A DNA stretch of 38,012 nucleotides, from the NCBI GenBank assembly GCA_002723345.1, contig PBNV01000033.1, forward strand, positions 1 to 38,012. The letters are read 5' to 3'. The notes under the pieces are model-generated. The model saw nothing but the letters and a program-made list of their open reading frames with translations. It was not told where the DNA came from and searched no databases. The stretch comes from Rhodospirillaceae bacterium. GTDB lineage: Bacteria; Pseudomonadota; Alphaproteobacteria; Rhodospirillales; UBA2165. This document shows positions 8,411-18,600 of this stretch, piece after piece (the first letter of the stretch is position 1; the number at the start of each line of letters is the position of its first letter). The position numbers were made by a program, and so were the translations under genes.

Positions 8411-9078
8411 GGAATCCAACAGTATTTTTTGATTTGGATGGCACCCTTATTGATAGCGTACACGACGTGCATCTTTGCTTAAACAGCGTTCTGGAAGAGT
8501 ATGGAAGAAAAGAATTATCGCTCGCTGTGGTCACCTCGCTCGTGGGGGGAGGTGCTCAAATTATGACCCACAGAGCTTTGGAGATGACGGGAGGCGTTCA
8601 ATCCAAAAACCAAGTCCGAGACGTTGCTGAAGAATTTCTGTGCCTTTACAGAAAGAACCCAGTTCGCCTTTCGAAAATTTTTCCGGGTGGAACCAATTTG
8701 CTTGAAAGTCTCCAAAGCGAGAACGTACAACTCGCTATTTGTACGAATAAGCCAAGGCTAACAACAGACCCTGTCTTGGCCTATTTTAACCTGGATAAGT
8801 ATTTTTCACTCGTCAGATGTGGGGATGAGGTGCCTCATCAAAAGCCTGACCGCCGGCATATTACGGATATGATGGCCGAAATGGGACTGAAAACGAGAGA
8901 TGTGGTTATGGTTGGTGACAGCCATAACGATATCTGCGCTGCTCATGGGGCAAAAGTCCGCTCGATAGCCGTTACTTATGGATATGACAAAAGTATCTTA
9001 ACACTGCCGGAATTAGACTTAGTAGCTCACTCTATTGCGGACATAAAGGACCAATTAAGCGAGGTCTGGTTCGCATGA
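8407..9078 (+). CDS. HAD-family phosphatase, phosphoglycolate-phosphatase-like
   Basis: A 223-residue haloacid-dehalogenase-type hydrolase. Motif I is FDLDGTLIDS, with the nucleophile and acid/base Asp pair. Motif II lies in CTNKP, the motif III Lys in HQKPD and motif IV in VGDSHNDI. An alpha-helical cap follows motif I, as in Gph and related phosphatases. Substrate is open: 2-phosphoglycolate, or a sugar phosphate related to the glycan pathway. It overlaps both neighbours by four bases (ATGA on each side), so it belongs to the polysaccharide operon. This placement favours a sugar-phosphate role over general phosphoglycolate clean-up, but that is inference. Confidence 0.82.
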   Translation: MRNPTVFFDLDGTLIDSVHDVHLCLNSVLEEYGRKELSLAVVTSLVGGGAQIMTHRALEMTGGVQSKNQVRDVAEEFLCLYRKNPVRLSKIFPGGTNLLESLQSENVQLAICTNKPRLTTDPVLAYFNLDKYFSLVRCGDEVPHQKPDRRHITDMMAEMGLKTRDVVMVGDSHNDICAAHGAKVRSIAVTYGYDKSILTLPELDLVAHSIADIKDQLSEVWFA

Positions 9079-10037
9079 GTAAGGTTCTCGTTACCGGCGC
9101 GACGGGGTTTGTTGGTCGTGAAGTTTGCCGACACTTACTTCAAAAGGGACATGCGGTCATCGGAACCACCCGTAATCAAAAATTAACGTTAGGCCCCGAG
9201 AATATCCCTCTCTATCATGTGCCAGAATTCAACAACGGCATGGACTGGTTACCGGCGGTCTCGGGTGTCGATGCTGTGGTGCATTTAGCGGCGCGGGTCC
9301 ACCAAGTAATTGACCATTCAGAGGATCCTCTATCGGAATATCGTCGTGTTAATCTGGATGGCACAAAGACGCTTGCGATAGCTGCCGCCAAGGCTGGCGT
9401 TAAGCGGCTGGTATTTCTAAGTTCCATTAAAGTTAATGGAGAACTTACGCAGGGTGGACCGTTCTCGGAGGATGATCATCCTGCGCCCGTTGATGCTTAC
9501 GGTGTGTCCAAGTGGGCAGCAGAAAAAGCCCTTATAAAAATTGCTGACGCGCATGGTATGGCTGCCGTCATACTTCGTTCCCCACTTGTTTATGGCCCTC
9601 ATGTTGGCGGAAATTTCGCCGTACTTGCCAGGGCGGTGATAAAAAAATGGCCTATGCCTCTATGTGCGATTGCTAATCGTCGCAGCCTTGTGTATGTCGG
9701 TAACTTAGCATCAGCGATTTCTTCGTGCCTAGATCATCCCGATGCTCCGGGGAAAACTTTTCTTGTGAGTGACGGGGAAGATGTCTCTACAGGTGAACTG
9801 GTTCGTAGGATGGCCAGAGCAACGAGCATAAAGCATCGTTTGTTTTATTGCCCGGTATGGCTTCTACGTGTCGCGGGTACGGTTGCCGGGCGGCAGAAAA
9901 TGATCGATAGAATTACGGAATCCTTGGAGGTTAACTCGGATAAAATTAGGCACGTTTTATCCTGGGCGCCACCGTACTCATTAGATGAAGGATTGCAGGC
10001 GACAATGAGTTTTTTCAATAAAATGGCTCATCGCTAG
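9075..10037 (+). CDS. NAD(P)-dependent sugar-nucleotide epimerase/4-reductase (WbpV/WbpK-like)
   Basis: An extended short-chain dehydrogenase of 320 residues. The cofactor site is VTGATGFVG (about 5-13), followed by VVHLAARVH, FLSSIKVNGE, the catalytic Tyr-x-x-x-Lys in YGVSKWAAEK, and RSPLVYGP. Relatives in O-antigen loci reduce the 4-keto group of UDP-4-keto-6-deoxy-GlcNAc to give UDP-QuiNAc or UDP-FucNAc. The next gene encodes the dehydratase that makes this keto sugar and an upstream gene encodes the priming transferase that could use the product, so this assignment fits the context well. Start ATG overlaps the HAD stop by four bases. Confidence 0.82.
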   Translation: MSKVLVTGATGFVGREVCRHLLQKGHAVIGTTRNQKLTLGPENIPLYHVPEFNNGMDWLPAVSGVDAVVHLAARVHQVIDHSEDPLSEYRRVNLDGTKTLAIAAAKAGVKRLVFLSSIKVNGELTQGGPFSEDDHPAPVDAYGVSKWAAEKALIKIADAHGMAAVILRSPLVYGPHVGGNFAVLARAVIKKWPMPLCAIANRRSLVYVGNLASAISSCLDHPDAPGKTFLVSDGEDVSTGELVRRMARATSIKHRLFYCPVWLLRVAGTVAGRQKMIDRITESLEVNSDKIRHVLSWAPPYSLDEGLQATMSFFNKMAHR

Positions 10038-10094
10038 CGCCTTGGAACATGTAGTCTGACGCATGGGAAGTATCAGTTTAAGTAATCCATAACG

Positions 10095-12002
10095 ATGATA
10101 TTCAACCGCCCAAACACAGCCTTCGTTCACGACGTCATTGCGGCGGCGCTGGCATTTATATTATCACTGTTGCTGCGGTTAGGTGATGGCATCGCGTTTT
10201 ACCCAGACCAAGAGTTGTATTTTGCAACTGCTGTGTTCACCATTGTGGCCGCAATCGTCTTTCGAGCATTCCGCATGTACCAGGGTGTTTGGCGTTACGC
10301 CTCGCTAAATGATCTTGTTAATATTACCAAGGCGGTAAGCCTAACTGTCCTCATATTTCTCGTCATTTTGTTTACCGTCACTAGGCTTGAAGATCTACCA
10401 CGTTCTCTTCCATTTATTAGTTGGTTTGTATTGATCGCCTTGCTCGGCGGCCCAAGATTTGCCTATCGGTTAATCAAAGACCGTCGTTTAGATTTTACTT
10501 TGGATAAAGATGCCCACCTTCGTGTTCCAATTTTGCTGGTAGGTGCCGGTGATAGTGCAGAGTTATTTATCCGAGATGTATCGCGAACGGACTCAAATTA
10601 CAGGGTTGTCGGAATTGTCTCTGGGTCTTCTGCACGCGTGGGACAGAATATTCACGGTGTTAAAATTCTTGGCACACTAGAAGCGATTGGCGAGATTGTT
10701 GAAGAGCTTACCCGAAGAGGCAAAAGGCCACAGCGCGTTGTGGTGACATCTGAACGATTTGAGACAGGCCGTATGCAGGAACTTTTTGATATTTCTGAGA
10801 ACCTGGGGATTTCTGTTGCGCGTTTGCCCTCTCTCTCCGATTTTAAAAATGATATGACGGGCGCTATGGCCGTTCGACCCATAGAAGTAGAGGATTTGTT
10901 GGGTCGCCCACAGGCTAATTTGGAAAAAGAAGATGTGCGGAGACTTATTTCCAATCGGCGCGTGTTGGTAACAGGTGCCGGGGGAAGTATCGGGAGTGAA
11001 TTGGTACGCCAGCTCGCGAACCTGAAGCCCGCCCATTTAACCCTTTTGGATAATTCAGAGTATAATTTATTCCGTATTGATCTCGAGGTCGGTAACCGTT
11101 TTCCTGACATTACGAAGAGTACGATAATTTCAGACGTCCGTGACTCATCTAAACTTGAGGAAATTTTTAGGTTTGAAAACCCCGAATTAGTTTTTCATGC
11201 GGCGGCTCTGAAGCATGTTCCGTTGGTGGAGGTTAATGTTCTCGAAGGTGTCGCAACAAACGTTTTTGGAACAATTAATGTCGCTAATGCCACACTAAAT
11301 TCGAGAGCTGATACATTCGTCCAAATTTCAACGGATAAAGCGGTTAATCCAACAAATGTAATGGGGTCGACAAAGCGCTTAGCGGAACTTTATTGTCAAA
11401 CGTTAGGCATGGCGAAGGACACTTCTAAAGATACGACATTTGTTACCGTTCGCTTTGGTAATGTACTGGGATCAACGGGTTCAGTCGTTGAAATATTTCG
11501 AAATCAGCTTGCTCAAGGAGGCCCGCTTACCGTCACGCATCCCGACATGACGCGTTATTTCATGACGATTAGAGAGTCCGTGGAACTGGTGTTGCAAGCT
11601 TCTGCCTTGGGTAATGAAGAGCGGCGCCGGGATGGTAAAATCTTTGTTCTTGATATGGGGGAGCCCGTGAAAATTATGGACCTGGCGCGTCAGATGATCC
11701 GGCTCGCCGGCCTGAAGCCCGAGGAAGACGTCAAAATCGAGGTCACCGGCATTCGGCCTGGCGAGAAGCTGTTTGAAGAAATTTTTCATGGCGCGGAGGC
11801 CCCCATGCCTACGACAAAAGATGGCGTGATGATTGCTGCCCCACGTGCCGCTACGATGGATCAGATTAAGCCGGTGTTTGATAGGTTAGCCACTTGTATT
11901 GAGACGTCGGATACCAAGGGTGCGCTCAAGGCGATTCGTCAACTTGTGCCGGAATTCCAGTCGGGCTTAACCGAGGAACGAACGCGGGGCGTCGCGAAAT
12001 AG
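10095..12002 (+). CDS. Membrane-bound UDP-sugar 4,6-dehydratase (WbpM/PglF/CapD family)
   Basis: A 635-residue, full-length member of the two-domain family. The first 120 or so residues hold about four membrane helices. A first nucleotide-binding fold begins at LLVGAGDSAE (about 147-156), and the catalytic dehydratase domain begins at VTGAGGSIGSE (about 292-302). The active-site block STDKAVNPTNVMGSTK (about 412-427) has Met where most short-chain dehydrogenases have Tyr, as is normal for this family. It converts UDP-GlcNAc to the 4-keto-6-deoxy sugar at the inner face of the membrane. It is the last gene of the polysaccharide run; purH follows after 96 bases with no strong terminator visible. 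Confidence 0.92.
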   Translation: MIFNRPNTAFVHDVIAAALAFILSLLLRLGDGIAFYPDQELYFATAVFTIVAAIVFRAFRMYQGVWRYASLNDLVNITKAVSLTVLIFLVILFTVTRLEDLPRSLPFISWFVLIALLGGPRFAYRLIKDRRLDFTLDKDAHLRVPILLVGAGDSAELFIRDVSRTDSNYRVVGIVSGSSARVGQNIHGVKILGTLEAIGEIVEELTRRGKRPQRVVVTSERFETGRMQELFDISENLGISVARLPSLSDFKNDMTGAMAVRPIEVEDLLGRPQANLEKEDVRRLISNRRVLVTGAGGSIGSELVRQLANLKPAHLTLLDNSEYNLFRIDLEVGNRFPDITKSTIISDVRDSSKLEEIFRFENPELVFHAAALKHVPLVEVNVLEGVATNVFGTINVANATLNSRADTFVQISTDKAVNPTNVMGSTKRLAELYCQTLGMAKDTSKDTTFVTVRFGNVLGSTGSVVEIFRNQLAQGGPLTVTHPDMTRYFMTIRESVELVLQASALGNEERRRDGKIFVLDMGEPVKIMDLARQMIRLAGLKPEEDVKIEVTGIRPGEKLFEEIFHGAEAPMPTTKDGVMIAAPRAATMDQIKPVFDRLATCIETSDTKGALKAIRQLVPEFQSGLTEERTRGVAK

Positions 12003-12098
12003 CTTGTTTTTAAGGTGTCGTTTCTTTCCTCCTAGTTCCCTAAAGTTGGGTTTGCTATATCCCGTGAGCCACTGAGATTTTATGCCAGGAGTTCCTTG

Positions 12099-13673
12099 AT
12101 GACAGACATGCCGATCCGACGCGCTTTAATTTCCGTTTCTGATAAATCTGGTTTGGTCGATTTGGGCAAGCGATTGGTAGACCAGGGGGTCCAAATACTC
12201 TCTACTGGGGGATCGGCTGCAGCGCTTCGCGCGGTCGGTGTGGCGGTAATGGACGTCGCGGAATACACTGGATCTCCGGAAATTATGGATGGCCGGGTCA
12301 AAACTCTGCATCCCAGAGTTCACGGCGGGCTTCTTGCCCGGCGAGAAAACTCTGATGATGCTGCGCAGATGGATTCGCATGGTATTGTACCCATCGATTT
12401 GTTAGTGGTGAATTTATACCCTTTTGAGGCGACCGTAGCGAGGGGCGCGGACTACGACGCTTGTATTGAGAACATTGATATTGGAGGGCCGACTATGATC
12501 AGGGCCGCGGCCAAAAACCACGCGGCTGTCACTGTTATAACCGACCCCTCTGACTATGAGCGCCTGTTGGCAGAAATGCAGTTAAACAAAGGTGCCACCA
12601 CACTGGATTTTCGGAAATCACTTGCAGCCAAGGCTTACCGGCGCACGGGGTATTATGATGCGGCCATAGGCACATGGTTTGCTGAGGTGTTGGACGATCC
12701 GTTACCTGAGAGGGTCGTGCTGGCGGGAGTTCGCCGGCAGGAACTTCGCTACGGGGAGAATCCCCATCAAATGGCGGCGTTCTATACTAACAACGAGGAC
12801 CGGCCGGGAGTTGCCACAGCTAATCAATTGCAGGGCAAGGAGCTCAGCTTTAATAACCTAAATGACACGGATGCAGCTTTTGAATTGGTGGCGGAATTTC
12901 AGGAAACTGCTTGTGCGATTATCAAGCACGCCAATCCTTCCGGTGTTGCCATCGGTGGGACACTTTTGGAGGCCTACCAGAAGGCCTTGTCTTGTGACAC
13001 TGAGAGTGCTTTCGGCGGGATTGTCGCCGTCAATAGACCCCTGGATGTAGCAACGGCGGAGGAAGTTGCCAAATTGTTTGCAGAGGTCGTAATAGCCCCG
13101 GCATTTGACGGAGCTGCCAGGGAAATATTGTCCGCTAAGAAAAATTTGCGCATTTTGGAAACGGGTGGGCTGCCAGACCCGTCTGCCACCGGGTTCACCC
13201 TCAGGACGCTAGCGGGTGGATACCTCCTTCAGAGCCGCGATGCGGCGGTGACGGCGGCAGAGCTGAAAACTGTCACCAAACGTGTTCCAACGGATCAAGA
13301 GATGCAGGACCTCTTGTTTGCCTTTACGGTTGGCAAACATGTGAAATCAAATGCGATTGTCTATGTCAAAAACGGTATGACGGTGGGGGTTGGTGCGGGT
13401 CAAATGAGCCGCGTCAATTCATCCCGGATTGCTGCTTGGAAAGCTGCTGACGCCGCCAAAGTTGCTGGTGAGGGGACCAGTTGGGCAAAAGGTTCAGTTG
13501 TTGCATCGGATGCATTTTTCCCATTTGCAGATGGCCTTTTGGCCGCGGCGGAGGCCGGCGCCACGGCCGTTATTCAACCGGGAGGATCTATCAGGGACGA
13601 TGAAGTTATCTCTGCCGCCGATGATGCCGGTCTTTCTATGGTTTTTACAGGCATGCGTCATTTTCGGCATTAA
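12099..13673 (+). CDS. purH: Bifunctional AICAR transformylase / IMP cyclohydrolase PurH
   Basis: This 524-residue protein carries out the last two steps of purine synthesis: formyl transfer from 10-formyl-THF to AICAR, then ring closure to IMP. The N-terminal cyclohydrolase domain shows ISVSDKSGL, the STGGSA loop and [15 protein letters not shown]. The C-terminal transformylase domain has the Lys-His pair in [40 protein letters not shown] and [16 protein letters not shown] at 12099 is chosen because AGGAG lies seven bases upstream; an in-frame TTG one codon earlier is less likely. It is complete and of normal length. It is convergent with the SIS-domain gene, with only 12 bases between stops. 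Confidence 0.97.
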   Translation: MTDMPIRRALISVSDKSGLVDLGKRLVDQGVQILSTGGSAAALRAVGVAVMDVAEYTGSPEIMDGRVKTLHPRVHGGLLARRENSDDAAQMDSHGIVPIDLLVVNLYPFEATVARGADYDACIENIDIGGPTMIRAAAKNHAAVTVITDPSDYERLLAEMQLNKGATTLDFRKSLAAKAYRRTGYYDAAIGTWFAEVLDDPLPERVVLAGVRRQELRYGENPHQMAAFYTNNEDRPGVATANQLQGKELSFNNLNDTDAAFELVAEFQETACAIIKHANPSGVAIGGTLLEAYQKALSCDTESAFGGIVAVNRPLDVATAEEVAKLFAEVVIAPAFDGAAREILSAKKNLRILETGGLPDPSATGFTLRTLAGGYLLQSRDAAVTAAELKTVTKRVPTDQEMQDLLFAFTVGKHVKSNAIVYVKNGMTVGVGAGQMSRVNSSRIAAWKAADAAKVAGEGTSWAKGSVVASDAFFPFADGLLAAAEAGATAVIQPGGSIRDDEVISAADDAGLSMVFTGMRHFRH

Positions 13674-13685
13674 GTTCTATTGCTT

Positions 13686-14306
13686 CTAAAATTTACTGCT
13701 TGGGATCAGGTCCTCTGACATTCTATTTTGTCGAATGTACTGGCCCATAAGATGCATTAGGGATTGGTGCATATCTTCAATTACTCCATAATTGTCTCCG
13801 TCAACATGAAGGTTGATTGTAGCAATTTCAGCAGTTCTTCCCCCGTCAAAACCGGTCAAGGCAATCACATCGATACTGTTTTCTCTGGACCAGGACGCCG
13901 CCTTCACAACATTTTCTGAGTCTCCTGACGCACTGATGGTTAACAAAAGATCGCCAGGTGCCGCCGATAAACGGAGTTGATGGACAAAGACTTCATCGTA
14001 AGAAATATCATTAGCAATTGCTGTGATTACTTCCACGTTGGTTGTTAAAGATTCTATATGCGGCAATAGCCCAGTGTCCGTTGCCAATAATTTACCGTGA
14101 TCGCATGCCCAGTGGTTAGATATTGCAGCTGATCCGCCATTTCCACACAAGAAAAGTGTCCTTTTTGCATCGTAACATTCCGACAAAAGTTTGATAGCGC
14201 CGTCCAACTTAGTAATGTCCACGCTACAAAAAGCTCTCTCATATCGGTCAAAGTACGAAGCCGCGTAATCTTTAATGCTGCTGTATTTTCGGTCTGGGAA
14301 TGTCAT
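13686..14306 (-). CDS. SIS-domain sugar-phosphate isomerase, GmhA-like
   Basis: This 206-residue SIS protein is related to sedoheptulose-7-phosphate isomerase, the first enzyme of heptose synthesis. The phosphate-binding loop LCGNGGSAA, followed by NHWACDHGK, lies near residue 55, a second Ser-rich loop is TISASGDSENV, and an alpha-helical N-terminus precedes them. The residues after the first loop differ from classical GmhA (which has AADAQH), so another ketose- or hexosamine-phosphate isomerase is possible. It lies 37 bases downstream of the UMF1-type transporter on the same strand. No other heptose-pathway genes are in the window. Confidence 0.72.
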   Translation of the reverse strand: MTFPDRKYSSIKDYAASYFDRYERAFCSVDITKLDGAIKLLSECYDAKRTLFLCGNGGSAAISNHWACDHGKLLATDTGLLPHIESLTTNVEVITAIANDISYDEVFVHQLRLSAAPGDLLLTISASGDSENVVKAASWSRENSIDVIALTGFDGGRTAEIATINLHVDGDNYGVIEDMHQSLMHLMGQYIRQNRMSEDLIPSSKF

Positions 14307-14343
14307 GAGTGGCGATATGCTCCATATAAAGTAGTGGACAGTA

Positions 14344-15627
14344 TTATGCTGTCTTTGACGTATCTTGGACCCTTAGCATGAGAAGGGCACCCGCCACAAA
14401 GAAAATCACAATGGTCGACATTCCAGCACGTTGGCTGCCAAAAACGTCCGTGCCAAAAGCTACAGCTGCCGGCCCTAAAAATGCCGTCGCTTTGCCTGAG
14501 AAGGCATAAAGCCCAAACATTTCCGTCCGAATTTTTTCCGGCGCCATATGTGCCATTAACGACCGGCTGGCTGCTTGGGCAGGGCCGACAAAAAGCCCCA
14601 AAGCTAAGCCAAATATCCAGAAGAGAGTTTTAGACTCGATGATTAACAGTGTAGTACTCAGGAAAATGAGTGCTAGGATCGCGATTAGTATAGTTTTTTT
14701 GGGCCCGATCCAATCGTCGATCCAGGCAAAGGCGACAGCCCCAAGCCCGGAAGTGAGGTTAATTGCGATCCCGAAATGAATAATTTCCGTAAAAGAAAAC
14801 CCAAAGCTCCCAGCAGCATAAATTCCGCCAAAAGCAAAGAGTGTGTTTAACCCATCCGTATAAATCATCCGTGCTAAAAGGTAGTGGGTGATCTGTCTAT
14901 ATTCTGTAATTCTTTTGATCGTGCTCAGGAAGACCGCGAGCCCTGTCCGTATCGCTTCCCGCTTGCGCACGCCGGTTGAAGGTCTGTCCGGCGTAAAAGC
15001 AAAAAGAGGCAGCGAAAAAATTAAAAACCAGACCGTGACTAAAAGAGCCGTTGAACGAATATGCGCGGCGTCTTCCTTGCCAATGCCAAACCACGGTGTG
15101 TCGGTCTGAACGAACCCGACCAGAGCGATCGCAAGGCAGACCAATCCCCCGGCATAGCCCGCTCCCCAGGCCCAGCCAGAAACTCTGCCAAGCCGGCCTT
15201 TTCCTGCCACATCCGGCAACAGGGAATTATAAAATACCATGCCCGACTCGAAGGCGAAATTCCCTAATCCGGCAAAGATCAATGCCCATACGACAAATTC
15301 CACGTCAGGCCTAGCAAACCAGAGTAACGCGCTCGACACGATCGCTAGAGCGGTAAAAGCAGCGAGCCAGGGCTTTCGCCGTCCGGTTTGATCTGCTATG
15401 GAACCTAGTAAAGGCGTCACTAGGGCGACGGCCAGGGCCGACAGGCTCATGGTGTAGCCCCAGAGACTAGTCCCGGCGACGTCGTCCTGGACAATTCCTT
15501 GCGTGAAATATGTGGCAAACACAAAAGTGATTATCACGGTAGGGAACGCTGAATTAGCCCAGTCGTATAGGGCCCAGGCAGCAACCCCTAGCTGGTTTTT
15601 GGGTGGTATTTCAGTCGTACCGCTCAT
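14344..15627 (-). CDS. MFS transporter, UMF1 / Atg22-like family
   Basis: A 427-residue inner-membrane transporter with about twelve helices. The N-terminus has the family hallmark AWALYDWANSAFPTVIITF, then a first-helix FATYFTQG, a GSIADQTGRRKPW loop typical of major facilitators, and a later DDWIGPKKT loop. Bacterial UMF1 members are poorly characterised, and substrates such as amino acids or other metabolites are guesses. The open frame extends to 15750, but the ATG at 15627 is preferred because the longer form would overlap the glutamate dehydrogenase gene and because the UMF1 signature starts soon after this Met. It lies 64 bases downstream of the dehydrogenase, so the two may share a transcript. 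Confidence 0.83.
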   Translation of the reverse strand: MSGTTEIPPKNQLGVAAWALYDWANSAFPTVIITFVFATYFTQGIVQDDVAGTSLWGYTMSLSALAVALVTPLLGSIADQTGRRKPWLAAFTALAIVSSALLWFARPDVEFVVWALIFAGLGNFAFESGMVFYNSLLPDVAGKGRLGRVSGWAWGAGYAGGLVCLAIALVGFVQTDTPWFGIGKEDAAHIRSTALLVTVWFLIFSLPLFAFTPDRPSTGVRKREAIRTGLAVFLSTIKRITEYRQITHYLLARMIYTDGLNTLFAFGGIYAAGSFGFSFTEIIHFGIAINLTSGLGAVAFAWIDDWIGPKKTILIAILALIFLSTTLLIIESKTLFWIFGLALGLFVGPAQAASRSLMAHMAPEKIRTEMFGLYAFSGKATAFLGPAAVAFGTDVFGSQRAGMSTIVIFFVAGALLMLRVQDTSKTA

Positions 15628-15691
15628 GTGATTACCTGCTAATATATTAGGAAACCGGCTGAGGGTCGTCTCCTCAATCTGATGACTGGTC

Positions 15692-18600
15692 TCAGGATCC
15701 TGCGATGGTGCTGAGGTTTCTGCTTGCCACGGCCAGCATCGAAAGATCAACCAATTCAGTCATTTTCAGTTCTGCAAGCATTTGCGAGTTTTGATTGACA
15801 AACGAATTGTTAGCTTTTTTCCAGCTTTCAAGTAGATCACCTTTGCTTTCTGCCGACTTAACTATTCGCAAGGTGATACCTCGCTGATGGCTGTAAAGTT
15901 CTTCGATCATGGCGCCGGCTGCAAGTTTTTGCCAATGGTTATTTGTCGGCAGTTTTTCCGCGCAATAACGCAGCCATCCGAGCCCGAACTCCTCTCCCAC
16001 CCGGAAATACAGTTTGGCGGTCTCTCTCCGGCTCATCTTGCAGGCGTTGGAGGTACGGATGATATCCAATGCCGATACCAGCAAAAGAAGGTAAGCAGCC
16101 CGTTTCGCGAGCGCCTTCGGAATGCCAGCGCGTTCGTAGCGATTGACGCGATAGTCGACCCGTTCTCTCACCGCTTTTGGCGTAATTTTCTCTATGCTAT
16201 CTGAAAGTTCCCGAATTCCAGACTTGAATTCTTGAACGCTTTTTCCGATATTGATGGGTTGTGCACTATGGCGAAGCAGCCAAAGGGTCGCCCGTTCGAT
16301 GAGCTGATTAACATCTAGAAGCAGCGTCACCTGAGTGTCCGCGCTGACAACATTGTCTAAGCCTTCAATGTCAGCCCAAATACTTTCTAGGCTAAAAGCA
16401 TCCCGGACAGCGATGTAGGCACGCGCGATGTCGATGGGTGATGATCCCGATTTTTCCATTAGATTGGTGACAAATGTGCCGCCTACTCGGTTTATCATGC
16501 TATTGGTAATGACCGTGGCGATAATTTCACGGCGCAGCCGGTGTTTATCAATTTCAGACCGATATTTCTTACGCAGAGGCGTCGGAAAATAGTCCACGAG
16601 ATCTTGTTTAAGTTCCTTTGCATCTGGTAAATCGGATGCCAGTATTTCATCATACATCCATAATTTTGCATAAGGCATGACGATAGCAATCTCTGGCCGC
16701 GTCAGGCCTTGGTTGTTGCGCTCCATATCAGATAGCGCTTCATCGTTAGGCAGAAACTCAACCTCACGGTCGAGGCGGCCTGAGCGTTCCAGCGATCGGA
16801 TAAATCGGGCTTGGATATCCAGAAGGCTCTCATCCTGGGCCTTTACGATGGTCATGGACTGTGTCTGCAGGTAATTATCCCGCAAGACTAGGTCTGAGAC
16901 CTCGTCGGTCATGGTTTCGAGCAGTTTGTTGCGCTGAGCCAGAGTGAGTTTTTTCTTTGCCACGACGGCATCGAGCAGAATTTTGATGTTTACCTCGTGG
17001 TCCGAACAGTCAACGCCGGCAGAGTTGTCGACAGAGTCTGTGTTTAGCCGCCCGCCAGCCTTCGCGAATTCGATCCGACCCAGTTGTGTAGTACCAAGAT
17101 TAGCGCCCTCGCCAATGACCTGGCAGTTCAGTTCTGGAGCATTAATCCGAATGGCATCGTTGGCCCGGTCACCTGCGTTCATATGCGACTCCGAGGTTGC
17201 CTTGATGTAGGTACCTATGCCGCCAAACCACAAAAGCTCCGCCTCGGCCTTAAGCAAAATCTGGATGAGCTCATTGGGCGTCACTTGGGTTTTGTTCACG
17301 CCAAAGCGTTTTTTGATTTCAGGTGAGAGGGTTACGGTTTTAGCTCCCCGGTCAAAAACCCCGCCGCCCTTTGAGATTAGTGACGGCCTATAATCTGCCC
17401 AGGTTGAGCGCGGGAGATTGAACACTCGTTTGCGTTCAGCAAAACTTTTTGCCGGATCGGGATTGGGGTCTACAAAGATGTGCAGGTGATTAAAGGCACC
17501 GAGCAACTGAATATGTTTGGAGAGCAGCATGCCATTACCAAAGACATCGCCCGACATGTCGCCGACGCCCACCGCTGTGAAGTCTTCTGATTGGATATCT
17601 TTGCCGATTTCTCGGAAATGACGTTTAACCGATTCCCAGGCACCCCGGGCGGTGATACCCATTTTTTTATGATCGTATCCAACACTGCCCCCAGACGCGT
17701 ACGCGTCTCCAAGCCAGTGCCCATACTGCGCAGAGACACCGTTAGCGATGTCAGAAAATGTAGCTGTTCCCTTGTCTGCAGCCACCACTAGGTATGGGTC
17801 GTCTCCATCTCGTCGGACCACGTCTTTGCGGACTTCAACTTTGTTACCTCTATAATTGTCGGTGATGTCAAGCATGCCGCTCATAAACATTTTGTAGCAG
17901 GCTATGCCTTCTTCCAGGAGAGCTTCGCGGCCCCCGCTGGCAGGCGGTCGCTTGAGCACAAAACCGCCTTTCGAGCCGAGCGGCACAATAACTGCATTTT
18001 TCACCATTTGGGCTTTCACCAGGCCCAAGACTTCTGTCCGGAAATCCTCTGGCCGGTCAGACCAGCGTAGACCGCCTCGGGCGACCATGCCGCCACGCAA
18101 ATGGATGGCCTCAAACCGTGGTGCGTAAACAAAAATTTCCCGAAGAGGTCGTGGCAATGGAAGATCGTCAATCTGGCTGCTGTCTAGTTTGATCGACAAA
18201 TACGATTTCGGACCCCCATCGTCGGCCGTCTGATAGCAGTTGGTGCGGAGCGTGGCTTCAACACCATTTAAAAAACGCCGAAGTATACGGTCCTCATCGG
18301 CACTTGCCACTCTCTCAAGCTGTCTTTTGATTTCTTTTTTAAGTCGGTTGGCATGAGCGTTGCTGCTTGTCCCGCTAGCAGGATCAAAGTGTGTCTCAAA
18401 GAGCCGGACAATTTTAGCCGTTATTGCAGGATTATTGCGGAGCGCTTGCTCCATATATTCAAGAGAGAACGGTGCTTTGATTTGCTTTAGATAACGTGCA
18501 TACGTCCGGAGGATGACAATCTGTCGCCAACTGAGACCCGCATTGATAACAAGTGAGTTGAGACCATCGCTCTCCATTTCGCCGTGCCAGATTTTGGAAA

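Noticed and set aside
15628..15750. N-terminal extension of the UMF1-type transporter
   Set aside because: It overlaps the glutamate dehydrogenase C-terminus and lacks family-like sequence; the ATG at 15627 fits better.
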